Positions 50,762 to 63,937 are shown, numbered from the stretch's first letter. The stretch: DNA of 64,000 bases from Sclerurus mexicanus (GCA_013396755.1 VWZF01005531.1:1470328-1534327); one strand, 5' to 3'. Program-made: numbers and translations. The notes: a model not told the origin generated them from the letters alone.

Positions 50762-53700
50762 TCTGTTTCCAATAACAGTTAATAAAGTGCTATTGGCCTC
50801 AGGTGTGAAAATTTGGGATTTAATTTGTGCTAATCTGCCCTAGCCTGGGGAATACTGAATTCATTCTATGTGAGAATAATTTACTTGCAGTATCCCTGAC
50901 TGATATAAACAAAGCTCTCTCAGGGGAAGGTGCAATAAAGCTAACAGAGAGGCGCAATCATTCCACTAGCCTGGCATTTCCCAATTGGCAAAATGCAAAC
51001 AGAACAGCTTTCCAAAGCTTCTCCCAAAAGAAGTTAAATCCATCTACTTCAGACCCGTAAGAAAACAATAATGCTTTGAGGAGCTGTTTACCATTCCTTC
51101 TCCTTCTTCTTCCATTGAATTGAAAAGGAGGTGACCGACAGATTTACAGACTGACCAAAGGATTTTACTTTCAAGTTCATCTGTATTAATTTTTCTTCTG
51201 TTTAAGGTAATGGTTTCTCCACATTCCTGAAACTATTATTTGCCACCCTGTGCAGTGTGGTGTGGCGAAAGAGGGGCACAGAGACTGAGGAAAGCACCAC
51301 TTCGGGGCTGGAGCTGCTGCTGCAGCTGTGGCAGGGTGATGGAGGAGGCTGGAGCAAATGGCCAGGTGTCCTGCTTCTGATTCTGCCCCTGCAGCTGCTT
51401 CACTGCCAAGGCACTTCACCTCTGAGTGCCTTTCCCTCCTTCCTGTGAAATGTGGTTTATCAAAACTTGGACAAGCTTGCAAGAGGAGAAAAGTGCAGAA
51501 TATTGTTAGTGCCACTAGAGGGGATCACTTGAGCGTGCTGGGGACCTGCTGCTGCTCCTCCAGAAGCGTGGCAAAGCCCTGCCACTTCCAGTGGCTGGAG
51601 CTGCAGGGGCAAGAACTAGCATTAGGACAACAAGGTTGCAGCCAAGGAGGCATTTTGGGCAGGATCTGCTCACAGTCTGCTCCAGAAGTCTCCCCGATTT
51701 GCAGAGGACTCACCAAAGCTGGTGCCAGCTCCTCTGCCTCACTGCTGCTCTGACCCTTTCAGAATGGCCCCCTAGACCTTTGCTGCCTCAGGGGACAACA
51801 CATTACCTAATGACGGTATTGGCCCACAACACGTTTTCACACAAACCACCACTCACACAAGTATGGTCCTTAAGAGCCTGCCCTGGAACAGTTAGTCACA
51901 TTCTGAACCTAGCCTCACACAATTATTCATCCTACAGCTGCTCAGAGAAGCTGAGAGAAACCTGAGGCATGGCATTTCTAAACTGCCATCGAGTAAGGAA
52001 ATAGTATTTTTCATTTTTATGTTATGCTTAGTTACCTTTTCTGTTATCATGTCAGCGAGCAACGAAAAATGTTTGCAGGGTCTGAGCACGAGCCATAAAC
52101 ATCTTTTGTTTTTATCAAATGCCTCAGTGTTTGCCTTGCTATTTAATTACAGGACTCACGTAGGGCATTTATTGTTTGCATCTGTTGCCGCTGTGAACAA
52201 TGTCTACTCTTCTGATTCCCACACAGGCAGTTTGTTATGTGTGTACCTGTCAGTGACGTATATTGCCATCTCCCTGAGCAGACCCCAGTGCTGCAGGGGC
52301 ATCCAGTGCTGCAGCTGAAATAGCCAGATACCACAAGGGCGGTTCCTCAGGATAGCCAGGTCTGCTGCTGTGAAATCAATGCTAGGTGAATGCTGAAACC
52401 AGAGGTCTTTGAGTTTTCCAAGAATATTTTTCTTAATACAGAATATTTTCTTTGTATTATATTCTTATACGTTCTTCTTATTAAAATATCTTCTTCTTAC
52501 AAAATAAAATTTCATAAAGCATTTAAAAGCTCATGTTTTATACTAGGATGATATCAAACACATGTCCAGAGGGCAAATTAACAAGATGTCTCAATAATGA
52601 GAAAAATGCATTGGTAACATCAACAGCCAACCTTGTCCCACTTCCTTATTATTCCTTAAACCTGTAGTTTTAGAGAATGCATGAGGTTTTGATTTCAAGT
52701 GCCATACACCACATTACTTTCAATGATTTTCAGTTCTGGCACTTCCTACTTAACCTTAGCCATGCTGAAATGATAATCAGTCATTTTGGGCCATCTAAAA
52801 ACCTAAAATCACGCTAATATACTAATAAAAGCAGCCACATTGTGCCCATTTTCTACAATGCAGCTTGAACACAAAATTTCCTCTTTTTCCTTCCACACTG
52901 GGACTGGAAGCTATTTTTATTCTTCATGTGCTTTTTTAAGAAGGCACTACGCTAGATACAGAATTAGCAAATCGTTCATACCATTCTGCAGGTCTGGCAA
53001 GACAAGCTGTGGCTGGCCCTGCAATTAAAATAATACATTTGCTCACCCTTGCTCCTATTAGCGTGTGAACTTCAAATGTACAAAAAGCAGCTGACAAATC
53101 TCTGGAAACCAGAGGTAAGAGGATAATCTTGTCCCCTACATAATGTCCTACTTGCTGCCTCCTTGTATCCCAAGAAGCAGTATGTGTATTTTACAAGAAG
53201 ATCACTAAAACGATAGTGATCTCAATTTAAATTCTCAACTAGGGCAAGCCGGGTGCATTTACTTAAGAACAACTACTGGGGATCAACCAAAAGTTTTCCT
53301 TTGGGAGTTATGCTTTCATTTGGTCCCCTGGGAAGACTTTTACTGCGGGGCAGGTACTTTCAATTCCATCATGTCAAATATAAACAATAAACCCCAAACC
53401 AACTGAAGTACATTCTTAGTCTGCGTGGCAGCAGAGCCTGATTACCCTGAGCAGAGTGTAGGTGGTCCCTACGTGAGGGAAAACTGACTGATGGGCACCT
53501 ATTTAAATGGGTATGGTGATGCTGGAGTGTGGGATAACGCAGTCCAGCTTTCTTGCAGTCAGCACTGACTCTGAAAATCAATACACCATGCTTTCTTCTG
53601 CTGCAATAAAACATGTAGAATTATGTAAAGCTTGGAGACTAGATTCTATTTTCAAAGACATAAACCATGCTCTCTGCTCACAAATGAGTGTGGAGGACAG

Positions 53701-56510
53701 AACTTATAAAGTGTCCTTTGATCATCTGTAGGCTCATATAAAAACAAAAAGGTTTCAAATGGAATTGTTGCCACTTGCATGTCTATCTACAACTGCATCT
53801 TAATTTCTCTAAGAAACTCACAAGACATGAATTATGTATGTCTTAAAATGTTATGAAGGCATAATATAAGCCTAGCTGCCTGTCTGAATTATTCTATTCA
53901 GACATCTACTAGTTTATAGAGAGATTGCAAAGAAAAAATTTTACATCTGACAGTATCATACTATCACCACAAGAGATCAAAGGAGTTTTCCTAATGCAAG
54001 AGCTGACAAAACGTCTCTTATAATGAATAAGAATTGGACAAAGCATGAGATCATAAATGTTTCACTAAAACACCATAAAATTCTTCCATCTATGAGCAAA
54101 GTGCTGGTTTAATTATTTTTGAAACTTTAAAAAGGAACAAATCTATATGAAATCTCCACAATATGAACTGAAGAACCATGATGGCACAGTATGCCATTTT
54201 GTCATCAAAAGAAAGTTTTAATATGTGCCTTAAAAACCCCTTGAGAACAGGCACTAAAACCTGAGGGGAAATATTCAATCACCTCACGTCTTTCGGTGCC
54301 TTTCATTCCCCAATGCAAAAGGTGAGGAAATCAATTTCTGTATGTGCACACAGACCTCCTACAGACCAGCAGTGTATCAGCAATTGTGATTAATCAAAAG
54401 TTTAAGCTAAAAGCTCCTTTTCTTCAATTATGATTGAAGATCAAAGCAAGTGGTCTAGATTTTTGGCAGAATCTCCAGGTCTCAAGACTTACCATGCAAT
54501 ATAGTGAGTGTCCAATTTTGTTTTGGAGGTTTTGGGGGAAGAAGGGAGGGAGGAAGGAATAAAACAAATGATCCCATCAGCCAGATGGGTAGCAAACCAT
54601 AAAAAAGTGATGTTTCATACATTTCCATGACAATCAAGTTATTGAAAGTGAAAAATAGTAACACAACGAGAAAAGATTTTTTTTTTTTTCAAAGCAACAA
54701 AGCTGCTGCATCTTGTGATGTCTGCTTTTTACCCCGTTCACTTCTAAAAGCACGGGCTGAATGCTCCCTGGGCTCATGTGGCCCTTGTCTACCAAGTCTT
54801 CAAAAATGACTGCACAGAAACAGGTACCCTTAGCACCCCGGAGAAATGCAGATAGAATACCAACATGCTAGGGCCACCAAAGCCTCTTGCCAGGTAAGGA
54901 CTACAATTGGTGGGGCTTGGTTTGGTGGAGCCGTCGGCACTGGCAGCTGTCACCCACCCAGCAGATGGGCAAACCTTTGGTACCACTCCGTAACGTCTCA
55001 TCCCCCACAAACCCTGAAGTGCTTCACAAGCCCACACAACAACACAGTTTGCTTCACTCGCAGATCCCTTTAGACGTTTATCAGCTGAGTAATGCACATC
55101 ACCACCACATGTCATTTGAAGTGGGTAAGAGCACAAAAAAACTCCGTATGACTCTAAGAAAGGATTTAGATAAACAGAACTTAATTACAGAATTGTTAGA
55201 AATGAGGGACACAAGAGTTTAGCCTTTATGGAAGCAGTTAAGAAATCAAGAGTGATTTCTGAAGGCAGAGATCCTGGGTTAAGGATCACACACCATAGTG
55301 CCACCACGAGACACAAACTCTGATAGCCCAGTGGCAAATGCTTCAGATTTGCCCCACAGAGTTAACTGTGTCTTCCAGCACATGCACTAAGACCTACTAC
55401 CAATCCTGCTGAACCTGAAAGAACTGATGGGTGAAGTCACAGGATTTTAGATCAGAATAAAAACTACCTGGTCTTCCATAAATCTCCACAACAATACCTA
55501 AGACTGCAAAGTAAATTTATTTGGGTTTTTTTTTAGGGTGATCTGGGCTGTTGCCAGAAATTGAACCATTCTTCTTCTTAATCCCCTAGGATTACTAATA
55601 ATATTTCAACTCAAATTGTGGGAAATTACGTAGACAAATCCTTCTTCTGCTGAGACAGAAGGTTTGTAACAGGCAGTTGTTAATACGTTTATTTAAAACA
55701 ACCACATACTATAAAGCAGTCTTTAAAAAGTTGCTTTTTTAAGCTCTTGATTTTAGCAACCCCACACCGCTCAGTGAGTTATCTTGCTATTGCTCCTTCT
55801 GTGCTCCTGGATCATGAGGTGAGAGAAGCGTGTCGGAAATTTCATGCAAGAACAAGCCTCTAGGTCATCTAGCTACAACAGCATGCATTTTGGACTTCCT
55901 TTCTCTCTTTAGCCAAGGCTCTGGTACTGCTGCCAACTAACTTGCCTGAAAGAACTCAATAAAGGTTATTCCTCACCATGACCTAAGAATTCACCTTCAC
56001 TCTGCAGAAGAAAGCGGACATTGAGACCACTTCAATAACAGACAGTTCCAATTAGAAGTTAGGCATGATCCTTCTTACTAACTCTCACATAACATTTGAG
56101 TCTGGTGACTTCAGAGCACTTGCACAGCACATGCTGACACAAAGCAGCAGTTACTTTTCATTCTCAACCAAGAGTTCTGCAACCAACATCTCCCAGGGAG
56201 GGGCTCGAGATCCAGTCAGAGGATCCCAACAAAGCTAAGGATGCCAGCTGGCCACAAAAGCGTGAGTTTGTCATTCTTACAAAATGCCAGAGAGATTGTT
56301 CAGCCTCATGGTAAGTCAGGCAGTTAAAATAGGATGTTTAGGGACCATTAAGGCAGACCTGTTCTTTATAGGTTTTTTTGACAGTGAGGAGATTGGCTGA
56401 AGCTTCCAGAATTCTTACCACAAAAAGTGTGCAATGCTGAGGAGTATTTTGGTTGGATTTTTATTTGATTGGTTTGGGTTTGTCTAGGGGGCTTTTTTTG
56501 TTGCTTTTTT

Positions 56511-56530
56511 TTGTTTGTTTGTTTGTTTTA
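56511..56530. repeat. (TTTG)n microsatellite
   Basis: Four to five TTTG units following a T-rich run. It lies about 440 bp inside the downstream intron from the ELMO1 donor. Confidence 0.88.
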
Positions 56531-56963
56531 ACAGGCTAAACTGCACAGCACTCTGTCATGACTGTGTCCACTCTTGAATATTTCATCCCGTTAGTGCTCA
56601 CATGAAATGAAAGGGATGCACAGAATTATCACTGCAGTACTCTCTCTGCATTATTTACAACCTTGGAGGCTGCAGCACTTCAGCATAATATTGCTAACAT
56701 AAAAAGGCAGAATTTCCCCTCAAGCCAGGATTTTAGTCTCATAGTCTGCAGTGCAACATGACTGAAGATGTTCTATGAACCTCCCTTTGCCTCCCATTCC
56801 CTACCCACCACTTCTAAATGCTGGCATTCTGAGATGAAGAGTCTGAACAGATAGAACTCCACAGCATTCAGCAGAATGGGAATCAGTGAATCCCTGTGCC
56901 TCTAGGGAAGAATATATGGCCCTGTTGCACCATTCTACCCAGTTAGTCCCACCCCACCCTTTT

Positions 56964-56972
56964 TCTTGCCTT
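56964..56972 (-). other. ELMO1: Non-canonical GC splice donor of the ELMO1 exon
   Basis: On the minus strand the exon end reads AACAAG and the intron starts GCAAGA. The last codon placed by homology is the lysine of SEDFNK, so the donor is GC instead of GT. The context (AAG then GCAAG) is what GC-AG introns normally need to pair with U1 RNA. The nearest GT dinucleotides lie 13-18 bases further on and would add residues (ARKRV...) not known in ELMO proteins. Confidence 0.82.
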
Positions 56973-57106
56973 GTTAAAGTCCTCTGAAGTTGCCCTCATT
57001 TCCTTCCATGTCTTGTTCAAGAGCTGAATGCAGATACAGAAGAACTCCTCAAACGATCTGTCATGGGTGAAGAACATGGGATGGAAATCGTTGCAGGTCT
57101 CACTGG
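56970..57106 (-). CDS. ELMO1: ELMO1 internal exon (C-terminal part of the ELMO domain)
   Basis: ELMO1 is a cytoplasmic scaffold that binds DOCK-family proteins to form a two-part exchange factor for Rac. It acts in engulfment of dying cells and in cell migration. The exon has 137 bases: CC (the end of a proline codon), then 45 codons starting SETCNDFHPMFFTHDRSFEE, with CICIQLLNKTWKEMRAT in the middle, and ending SEDFNK. From my memory of human ELMO1 this matches about residues 435-479 of 727, near the end of the ELMO/CED-12 domain and before the PH domain. Seen directly: the 5' edge follows a pyrimidine-rich tract ending in CTAG (minus strand, bases 57110-57107), and the 3' edge is AACAAG followed by GCAAGA. 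The intron phases are 1 on entry and 0 on exit. The open frame runs past both edges, but those extensions do not resemble ELMO. ELMO2 and ELMO3 have related segments; I favour ELMO1 from FFCICIQ and THDRS. No other ELMO1 exon was found in the window. Confidence 0.93.
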
Positions 57107-57126
57107 CTAGAAAGAGAAAAACAAGG
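57107..57126 (-). other. ELMO1: Splice acceptor of the ELMO1 exon
   Basis: On the minus strand the exon is preceded by TTTTTCTCTTTCTAG, a strong pyrimidine tract with a terminal AG. The exon starts with CC, completing a proline codon whose first base must come from the upstream exon, outside the window. This fits the expected ...GELP-SETC junction of ELMO1 as I remember it. Confidence 0.88.
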
Positions 57127-60100
57127 GGGCGTGGAATAAGACACGTACAGGCAGAAGCTTCAAAAAATAAACATAAAATACAATCAGCCACAAAATTTAT
57201 AAAACAGCGTTACTGAGTGAAATGCCAGTTCTTGGAGCAAAGGATGTCTAAACGTTATCGTGAAAAGCCAGCTTTAGTCTACAGTCTTAAAGAAAACAAA
57301 ACACAGTATAGACCCTGTCTGTAAGAGACCAACTGCAGGAACAAGAGGAAGTGACTACCTGTTTGTCTGAATAGTCTCTCAGTGTTTTTGTTTGTGCCAA
57401 GTTTTGCTGCTCAGTCTGGGACACAAAGGGAAAAAGCACAAGTCTCCTCATCAAAACAATGGCCTTCCCCTCTGCTAAGACCATGGTCTTGCCTGCCGAG
57501 AACCATACACCAGATCCCATCACTCACAAAATAGATCAAAATAGTATTAGATCAACGCACACACTGAAATGTGAAGCTCTGCTGACACAGCAGATGATGT
57601 ACCATATTGTACATGGATGTATCACAGAGGTAACCAGAGAAATCTGGACAGACATAAAGATGAGACTGTAACTGATTAAATTTGTTCTCTGAAAATAACT
57701 GGAAACAAAAGCAATGAATCTTCCATAATCTGTCCCCTATCTGATACAGAAATAACAAAAAGGAAACAAACAAAACAAAAAAAAAATCAACCCTCCAAAC
57801 TTCCTTTAATAAAATACTGGCTTTAAAGAAGAAAAAAAAAATATTGTAGTGAGGATCTCAAAATGGAAAAGCAAGAGTGTGCTGTGAATCTCTTGGAGCA
57901 AAGAATGAATTTTTAAAAACTAAGGACTGAAGCAATGCTGACCTCCAGGCACATATGGGCAACCTGGGAACATAAGTGGCTTTAGCTAAGGACTGAAAAG
58001 AATCTCTAAATCCTGCCATGACTTTCAAGGCCACCTCAATAGGTTGCTGATTTACGTTCTTAAAAAAAACTAACAAAAAGAGTCCAGCTGATTAAGCCTT
58101 TCTTCATACACCGAGTCCCCAAATCTCTCAGCTTCAGCTTTCGCCTCTGCACGGATGCTCCTTTGAACTCTGCCAGCAGTCACTCACATGCCTGAACAGC
58201 ATCATCTTCCCCTGCTTCAGGAGCAAACAGCCACTGCTTAGGTAAGCTTCCTCCTTTGCACTAACAGCAGAATCATCAAGCGCTGGGATAAATCACCCTT
58301 TCCTGAGGCTGAATCACAGGCTGACATCCACTTTTCTCTCAGCGGGACTGGAGAATTGGAGATGCTTTGCAAGAGAATGGGAATGGCTCAGGCAGGCTGA
58401 CTCCCTGCACCAGCTGCAGACTACTGGTCCTGGTACCTCTTCTAGACACCAAAGTGCCCTTTCAGTGTGTTTAGTTACCTCTGCTGCACCAGCAGTTCTG
58501 CCATAGGAACATGAATTGTGCTTAGAATCACCTGCACCCTCACAGGAAGATGGTTTCTGATCTTTCCTAGCATGCAGTATTCCAATTACAAAGCAAAACT
58601 CTAAAGCTTAATTGTAAATTTGAAGCTTAATCTTAACATCAGATTTACTAAGATCTAATCAATTCTTCAGCTACGTGGCAAGGATGGGAGTTAAATTTGG
58701 AGCACAGGTTTCATTCCAGTCAAGTAAACTCCATTTACTTCAAAGAATTTGCAGTCAAGGGAGAATTAGTCAAAACAGAGACCTGTATTTATGAGGAACA
58801 ACTCAATCCGTTTAAAAGAATAAAATGCCTCAAGCATGCTTTTCAGAGCACCTTCAGTTTCCATTCATTCCACTGGAGCTCCAAGGGCTCAGCACTTCCA
58901 ATAATCAGACCTTCAGCCTGTAATAATGCCAGAGACACAACAGAACGGATTCTCAGAGGGCACTTGTCTTTAAGTCATGAAATACTGTAATGATGAGAAG
59001 AAATAAAATAACACCAAGCAGAAGAATGCAGCCAGTACCTTCACTGTATAAATCACAGCATGAAACAAGGCAATAACCCTCGACACGCACTGGCCTTTCT
59101 GATCCTCCTCAAAGCCTGAGTTTCTCACTGCTCCTGCCCATAAAAATCAATAGATCAAAATTAATGGAAAGGCTAGGGATTCTCAGAAAACTGATCATTG
59201 GTTCCAACTCATGCTCCTTATGATAATCAACCCCAAACTCTATCTACTATGTTGACTGTTCTGCATGCAAAATCAGAGATGCCATCTCCCCCCACCTTCT
59301 TTTTTTATAAGTAGGTAACATACTGTGTTTTATGCCTTTGAGTCTCAAAGTGAAAGTGTAAAAATCACTGTTATTGATATAAATGGAGAAAGACCTGTTA
59401 GAAAGCAGGATCAGTGTCTTAAAGCACAAAACATAGCCTAGGAATAATTTAAAACCGAATGATAAACAGCTTCTTCAGAATTCCCACCAGCATCCAGACA
59501 GCAAAGGAGAAAATCCGTAGTCTACTTCAATTGTAGTTTTTTGTATGCCATGAAAATTCTATCCAAAATAATACAATTCAAAGGAAAAATTGTCAGGCTT
59601 CAGCTCTGGTTACATCGATGTTCTGCTCACTGTGTTTAAATATGTAATGAAAGATCATCCTTGTCCCAATACTTTCTTTCTCCTTTTGACAGGTGAGATG
59701 AGGATGAATGAAAAGGCAATACTGTGCTACTAATGTGTTGAGACTGAAGTAAGACTGAGTTACAAACTGCTGTCTTGATTCTCTCTCTCCAGCCCCAAGT
59801 CAGCATCTCTAATACCACAGCACTGCCTCTTTCTGCAGAGTGAGCAAATTTAGAGGCTGATCAATTTACTAATTAAAAGCTTCTTGAATTTATTTTTTCC
59901 CTAACTTGCAATTTGACTAGTTCTAAACTGAAACAGAGGTCCAGCCTTGGAAAAATTTGGAGACCTCCTGCAAAAGAGCAGCATGCAAAATTCCAGCCCT
60001 AAAGCCCAGCACTTTCTAACCTTCATTTTCACAAGCAGGGACTACCCAAATTTATAACCACAAAAAAACACACACATGGCTGCAAAGTGGGGACACAAAT

Positions 60101-61143
60101 CATCATGATTATTCATAATCAAGTTTTAATTATGCCTCTGTGAGATCGCCTTCAAAAGGCAAGTCACAGATGTCTGGCCTACATAAATCAGGTGAAGATC
60201 TTGTTGATTTTCCTTTCTTAGCACAATTCTTGGAGCTGTAGATCAATATGCCCCCTCTTTAGGATACAAGTAGTCCTTCAAGCTTCTAGCTGATCTACAG
60301 CAGGAACTTTGAGGAAGATGTTTAGTTCATTTCTCATCATAAATTGCACTGGCAAAAAAAAAAAAAAAAATATGGCTACCTGGGAGTTTATGTGGTTCCT
60401 TCAGTGTATATATTTAGTGTCCACCCAACACAATTCTGTCTGCCAGTTGTTTCCTAAATTACAACAAAAACATTCAAGTGTCCCAGATGGTTTGAGGAGT
60501 AAACAGATTTGACACGTTCCTCTGTGGATTAGTAGAAAACAACAGGAAAAAGAAAACCAACTGAGAAAGAAGGAAAGAGTTGTACCTTCATTTTTTACCC
60601 CATCTCTAAACACCTTTTCCCATGAGACCAATTCAAGGTTGAATTTCTTTTAGCTGTGTCAAGAACAGTTAGGTATTTGCATATTTGCATAAGCCTGTCT
60701 TGAAAGGGCACAAATTATGTGATGATGTTTCAGTAAGTGTTTGGCTTGAAGTACAGCAGAGCTTTAAATTTCAAAAGTTGCTGTGGTGAACTGAATAGGA
60801 CAACAGGGATTTCTACAAGGAAGACAAGACTCCAGGTAAGGATCAGTGTGCCAGACCAGACAGCAGGCTGCTGTGTCACCTCACTGTCCAAACCTGCATG
60901 AACAAAATCCACTAGTTCAACAGAAAATGGTTGATAGCTGGAAGGGGTCATTACATTTTCCCCCCACTTTATAAAGTAGGCTATGTGTAGATATCTATAA
61001 CTACTTTCCATTGGAAAGGGGCGGAAAAATTCAGTTTTTTAATCTTAGAATTTGTTTTGTGGGATACTTGGGAGTACCACAGATAAGCTCTCCCTGCTCC
61101 CACAGCTAGAACAGCAGGCAGAGACACAGTAATACACCTCTTG

Positions 61144-61187
61144 TACTTCCCTTGGTCTTAAGGGAAGGTACTTCCCTTGATCTTAAG
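61144..61187. repeat. Local tandem duplication, 25-bp period
   Basis: TACTTCCCTTGGTCTTAAG at 61144 recurs at 61169 with one mismatch. The first copy also forms a small hairpin, CTTCCCTT / AAGGGAAG. Confidence 0.8.
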
Positions 61188-61660
61188 AAAACTCTGCTTT
61201 CTGTCTGGCTCTGCTAAATTGCTGTGTAGATACTACTCATCCTCACCACTTCTTTAAAATGCCATATGGTCATTCTGACCTCCCCTTGGAAGTCCTTGAA
61301 TTCAATAAAAGAAAAAGGTCGTACTGGTATGAAAGCCACATCTATAACAAAGGGAATGTTTGGAATTAGGAACCACCCAACCCATTATGTTCAAAATCCA
61401 TCCATGATCCTATGGGGGATCAAATTAAGGTGACTTAAAGAGTCATTTTTCTGCAGACTTAGAGCTCAGACCCCTGACACTGGGAATGCATATGAAAGTT
61501 AATTAGCTAATCACAAATGAGACACCTCATTCATAGATGTCAGCCATGTACAATTGGTCTACAAAGTAGAAATTGAATAGATCTGATTAAGCAGAAAATA
61601 AATAATAGCGGTAAGGTTGCTGCGTATTCTCCAATACTTCAAAAGCAGGCAGGCAGCTTA

Positions 61661-61690
61661 AATCAATCATATTAATCAATCACCTGGCAG
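61661..61690. promoter_or_regulatory. Twin AATCAATCA motifs next to an E-box
   Basis: AATCAATCA occurs at 61661-61669 and 61674-61682, and CACCTG follows directly at 61681-61686. TGATTGAT, the complement, is typical of PBX-containing dimers, and CACCTG is bound by bHLH, SNAI and ZEB factors. This is a candidate enhancer core in the upstream intron, from motifs only. Confidence 0.35.
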
Positions 61691-62607
61691 TAATGCTGTC
61701 ACACATAGAGGCAGAGAGACAGCTGTGGTGAGGAGTCAGCCTCTGTGCTGGGGGTGGTATTAATAGATCCTGTGCACCCTGACATTCACCAAGAAAAGCA
61801 TCCTGAATTTGCATCAGCACAGTTTTGAGAAGAGTGAAGCACTGATGCAGAGCCCTGGGAAACTGGTTTGCAAAGTCCCAGGGAGAGAGGGGTTCAAAAA
61901 TATCTCCCTGTCTGAAAGGTACCTGTGATCCAGTTTTCAGGAAGATCTGCACTGTCTCTTACTGCGCTGCTGCTTCTTAATTCTGGTTGAGTCATCCCTC
62001 AGTTGTTTTCCCCATTTCACAGAATGGAGATGATAATATTTGATCAGAGAGGAGGCGGGTGGAAAGATCCACTGCACTTTCAGAAGTGCAGCGAGATCCC
62101 CAAATGAAGGGTGCAATATGGACCTTGGAAATATCATCTCCACTTGGCACAGCCTTCTCTGGGATTGTTATTTGCCAGTAACAGAAGAACCAAAGAGCAA
62201 CTGATTCTCACTAGCTCCCAGGAGAAGAAGCACTGTAATTTCTGCTTCTCCCTGAAAATGCAATACAATAAAAATAACTGCTGCCGTGACCATTTTTATA
62301 CACACAGTCAAAAATTCTCTCAGAAACACATCAAATATATAAGAAAAAACACATCTAATACTGCAGCAATACAGCGATTGCCAAGTTATCTATTCTGCTG
62401 TCCCCTGTAGTCTGCTGGCAATAATTTGAACCTTTGGCTACCTTTCTGGCACATGATAGGGAAACAGCGTAATTTAAGGCAAGGAAGGTCATTTGCAGTG
62501 GCAGTGCAGTAATGAAGTAGTAATATTGCTGCCAATCATGCAATTTTATTTCCCAGGGAAAAGTTCTCCTAGAACACTCAACTGGTATTAGAACAAAAGC
62601 CACCAAA

Positions 62608-62660
62608 ATTCCCTAGAAATGCAGGGCTATAAGAGACCTTCAACATCTTACCTTGACTGA
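62608..62660 (-). mobile_element. Possible degenerate CR1 3' fragment
   Basis: CAGGGCTATAAGAGACCTTC followed by AACATCTTACC resembles the reverse-oriented CR1 3' end (a phrase like 'GGACTGGAAGGGACCTTCA..ATCATCTAGTCC'). It is short and diverged. Confidence 0.3.
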
Positions 62661-63937
62661 TCACATATTTAGGTGGAAAAAAACAATATGAAATCGTTAA
62701 ACATGCAGCAAAAACTACCAACTCAAACTCTTCACAAGAACATAAGGCCCCATGTCTCTGAACCTATGAGACTTATAAAGGAGCTATAGAGGGAAACTGG
62801 AAAAAAAGCACACATAAAAGGCTTCCTACAGTCTGCAAGCTTTCTCAAGGCTGAGAATAAATTTTACTATGCAATGAAAAACAAGGATTCTGTGAAGCAT
62901 CAGGACTAGGATGCTCATGGCATATGGAGCCCCAAACTCTTCAGTAACTTACCCAAATTCACTTTGAAGGTGACTGCTGCTCTGTCAGAAACACATCTCC
63001 TCTCCCCAATATATCATTAAATGAACGAGCCACTATTTTAAAATTCACCTGTTATTGTCCCAAATAAAAAATCCACCTCTCTCATTGTCCCAAATCAAAG
63101 TTGGTGGAAGAAGAATCCTGACTGTTGCAGCACAAGACAATAAAGTCCCACACTCATCTCTACCAACAGATCCAGCAGTTCAGAGGTGGCAATAAGGAGA
63201 TGGATGAAGAACAATATCCAGGCAGACTTGCCCTGCCAATCCAGAGCTGATGGTGAATTGAAAGAAACCAGTGAAGCCAGTGGTGTCCACACAAGCAAGC
63301 TGACTTTGTGAAGATGCAAATCTCAGTAAACCCAGAGACCTCACTGCACCTCTCCTTCTCAGAACAAACCTGAAAACTGAACACCGGGCTTTGGAAATGC
63401 AAACAGAAAGCCAAAGTGCAAAGAGGAGAGTTACCAAAAAGGCTTTTTATATGCAACAAGGAAATGAGAAAGATTACAAAGAATCAGCATCGTGCTGATA
63501 AGGGTTCCCCATCTCTTTCAAAAGTAGCCTATTTTTATTTGTGACAAAACAGGTGCCAATTATAAATAAATCTGAGCTGCTTCTGCAATCTGTCACAGCA
63601 CACTGTTGGGCAACAGGAAAGTACTCTGCTTCCCTCATCATCTCTCCACTACTCATAGTATTAAAAGAGGCAGTGATCAATAACAACAGGAAAATGTAGT
63701 TTTAAAACCTGATGGATAAATTGGAGCGTAATTTTCAGAGGTGAGGGAGCACTTCATTTGAATTAGTCATGCACTTCTAGGAGAAAACTCCTTGAGAGTG
63801 GAAATGGTATGAAAAAAAACAAGGGCGTGTATTCGTCATACCAAAAATAAGTCTTTTGGGGAAAAAAAGACGCAGATCTGCAAGCACAGATCAGCAATTA
63901 AGCTCTAGCATATTTACAGTATCCCTGAATAACAATC

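Larger units (their letters stand above)
45826..56963. other. Intronic filler between the 45-kb CR1 and the ELMO1 exon
   Basis: Non-coding sequence. A GC-richer patch at 51250-51750 with many CTG/CAG triplets keeps frames open on both strands, but no protein family is recognised. The inverted repeat at 50.7 kb and the palindrome at 48.5 kb are listed separately. Confidence 0.6.
1..56969 (-). other. ELMO1: Long ELMO1 intron downstream of the SEDFNK exon (runs off the left edge)
   Basis: The next ELMO1 exon should begin with codons for V-MQVVKEQ and continue toward the PH domain. I looked for its reverse complement over the rest of the window and did not find it, so the intron appears to be at least 56.9 kb. 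The search was by eye and a short or diverged exon could be missed. The interval holds CR1 fragments, simple repeats, one assembly gap and one CpG island, listed separately. Confidence 0.7.

Noticed and set aside
51358..51753. Plus-strand open frame of 131 codons
   Set aside because: It overlaps frames on the other strand in a GC-richer patch and shows no recognisable domain.
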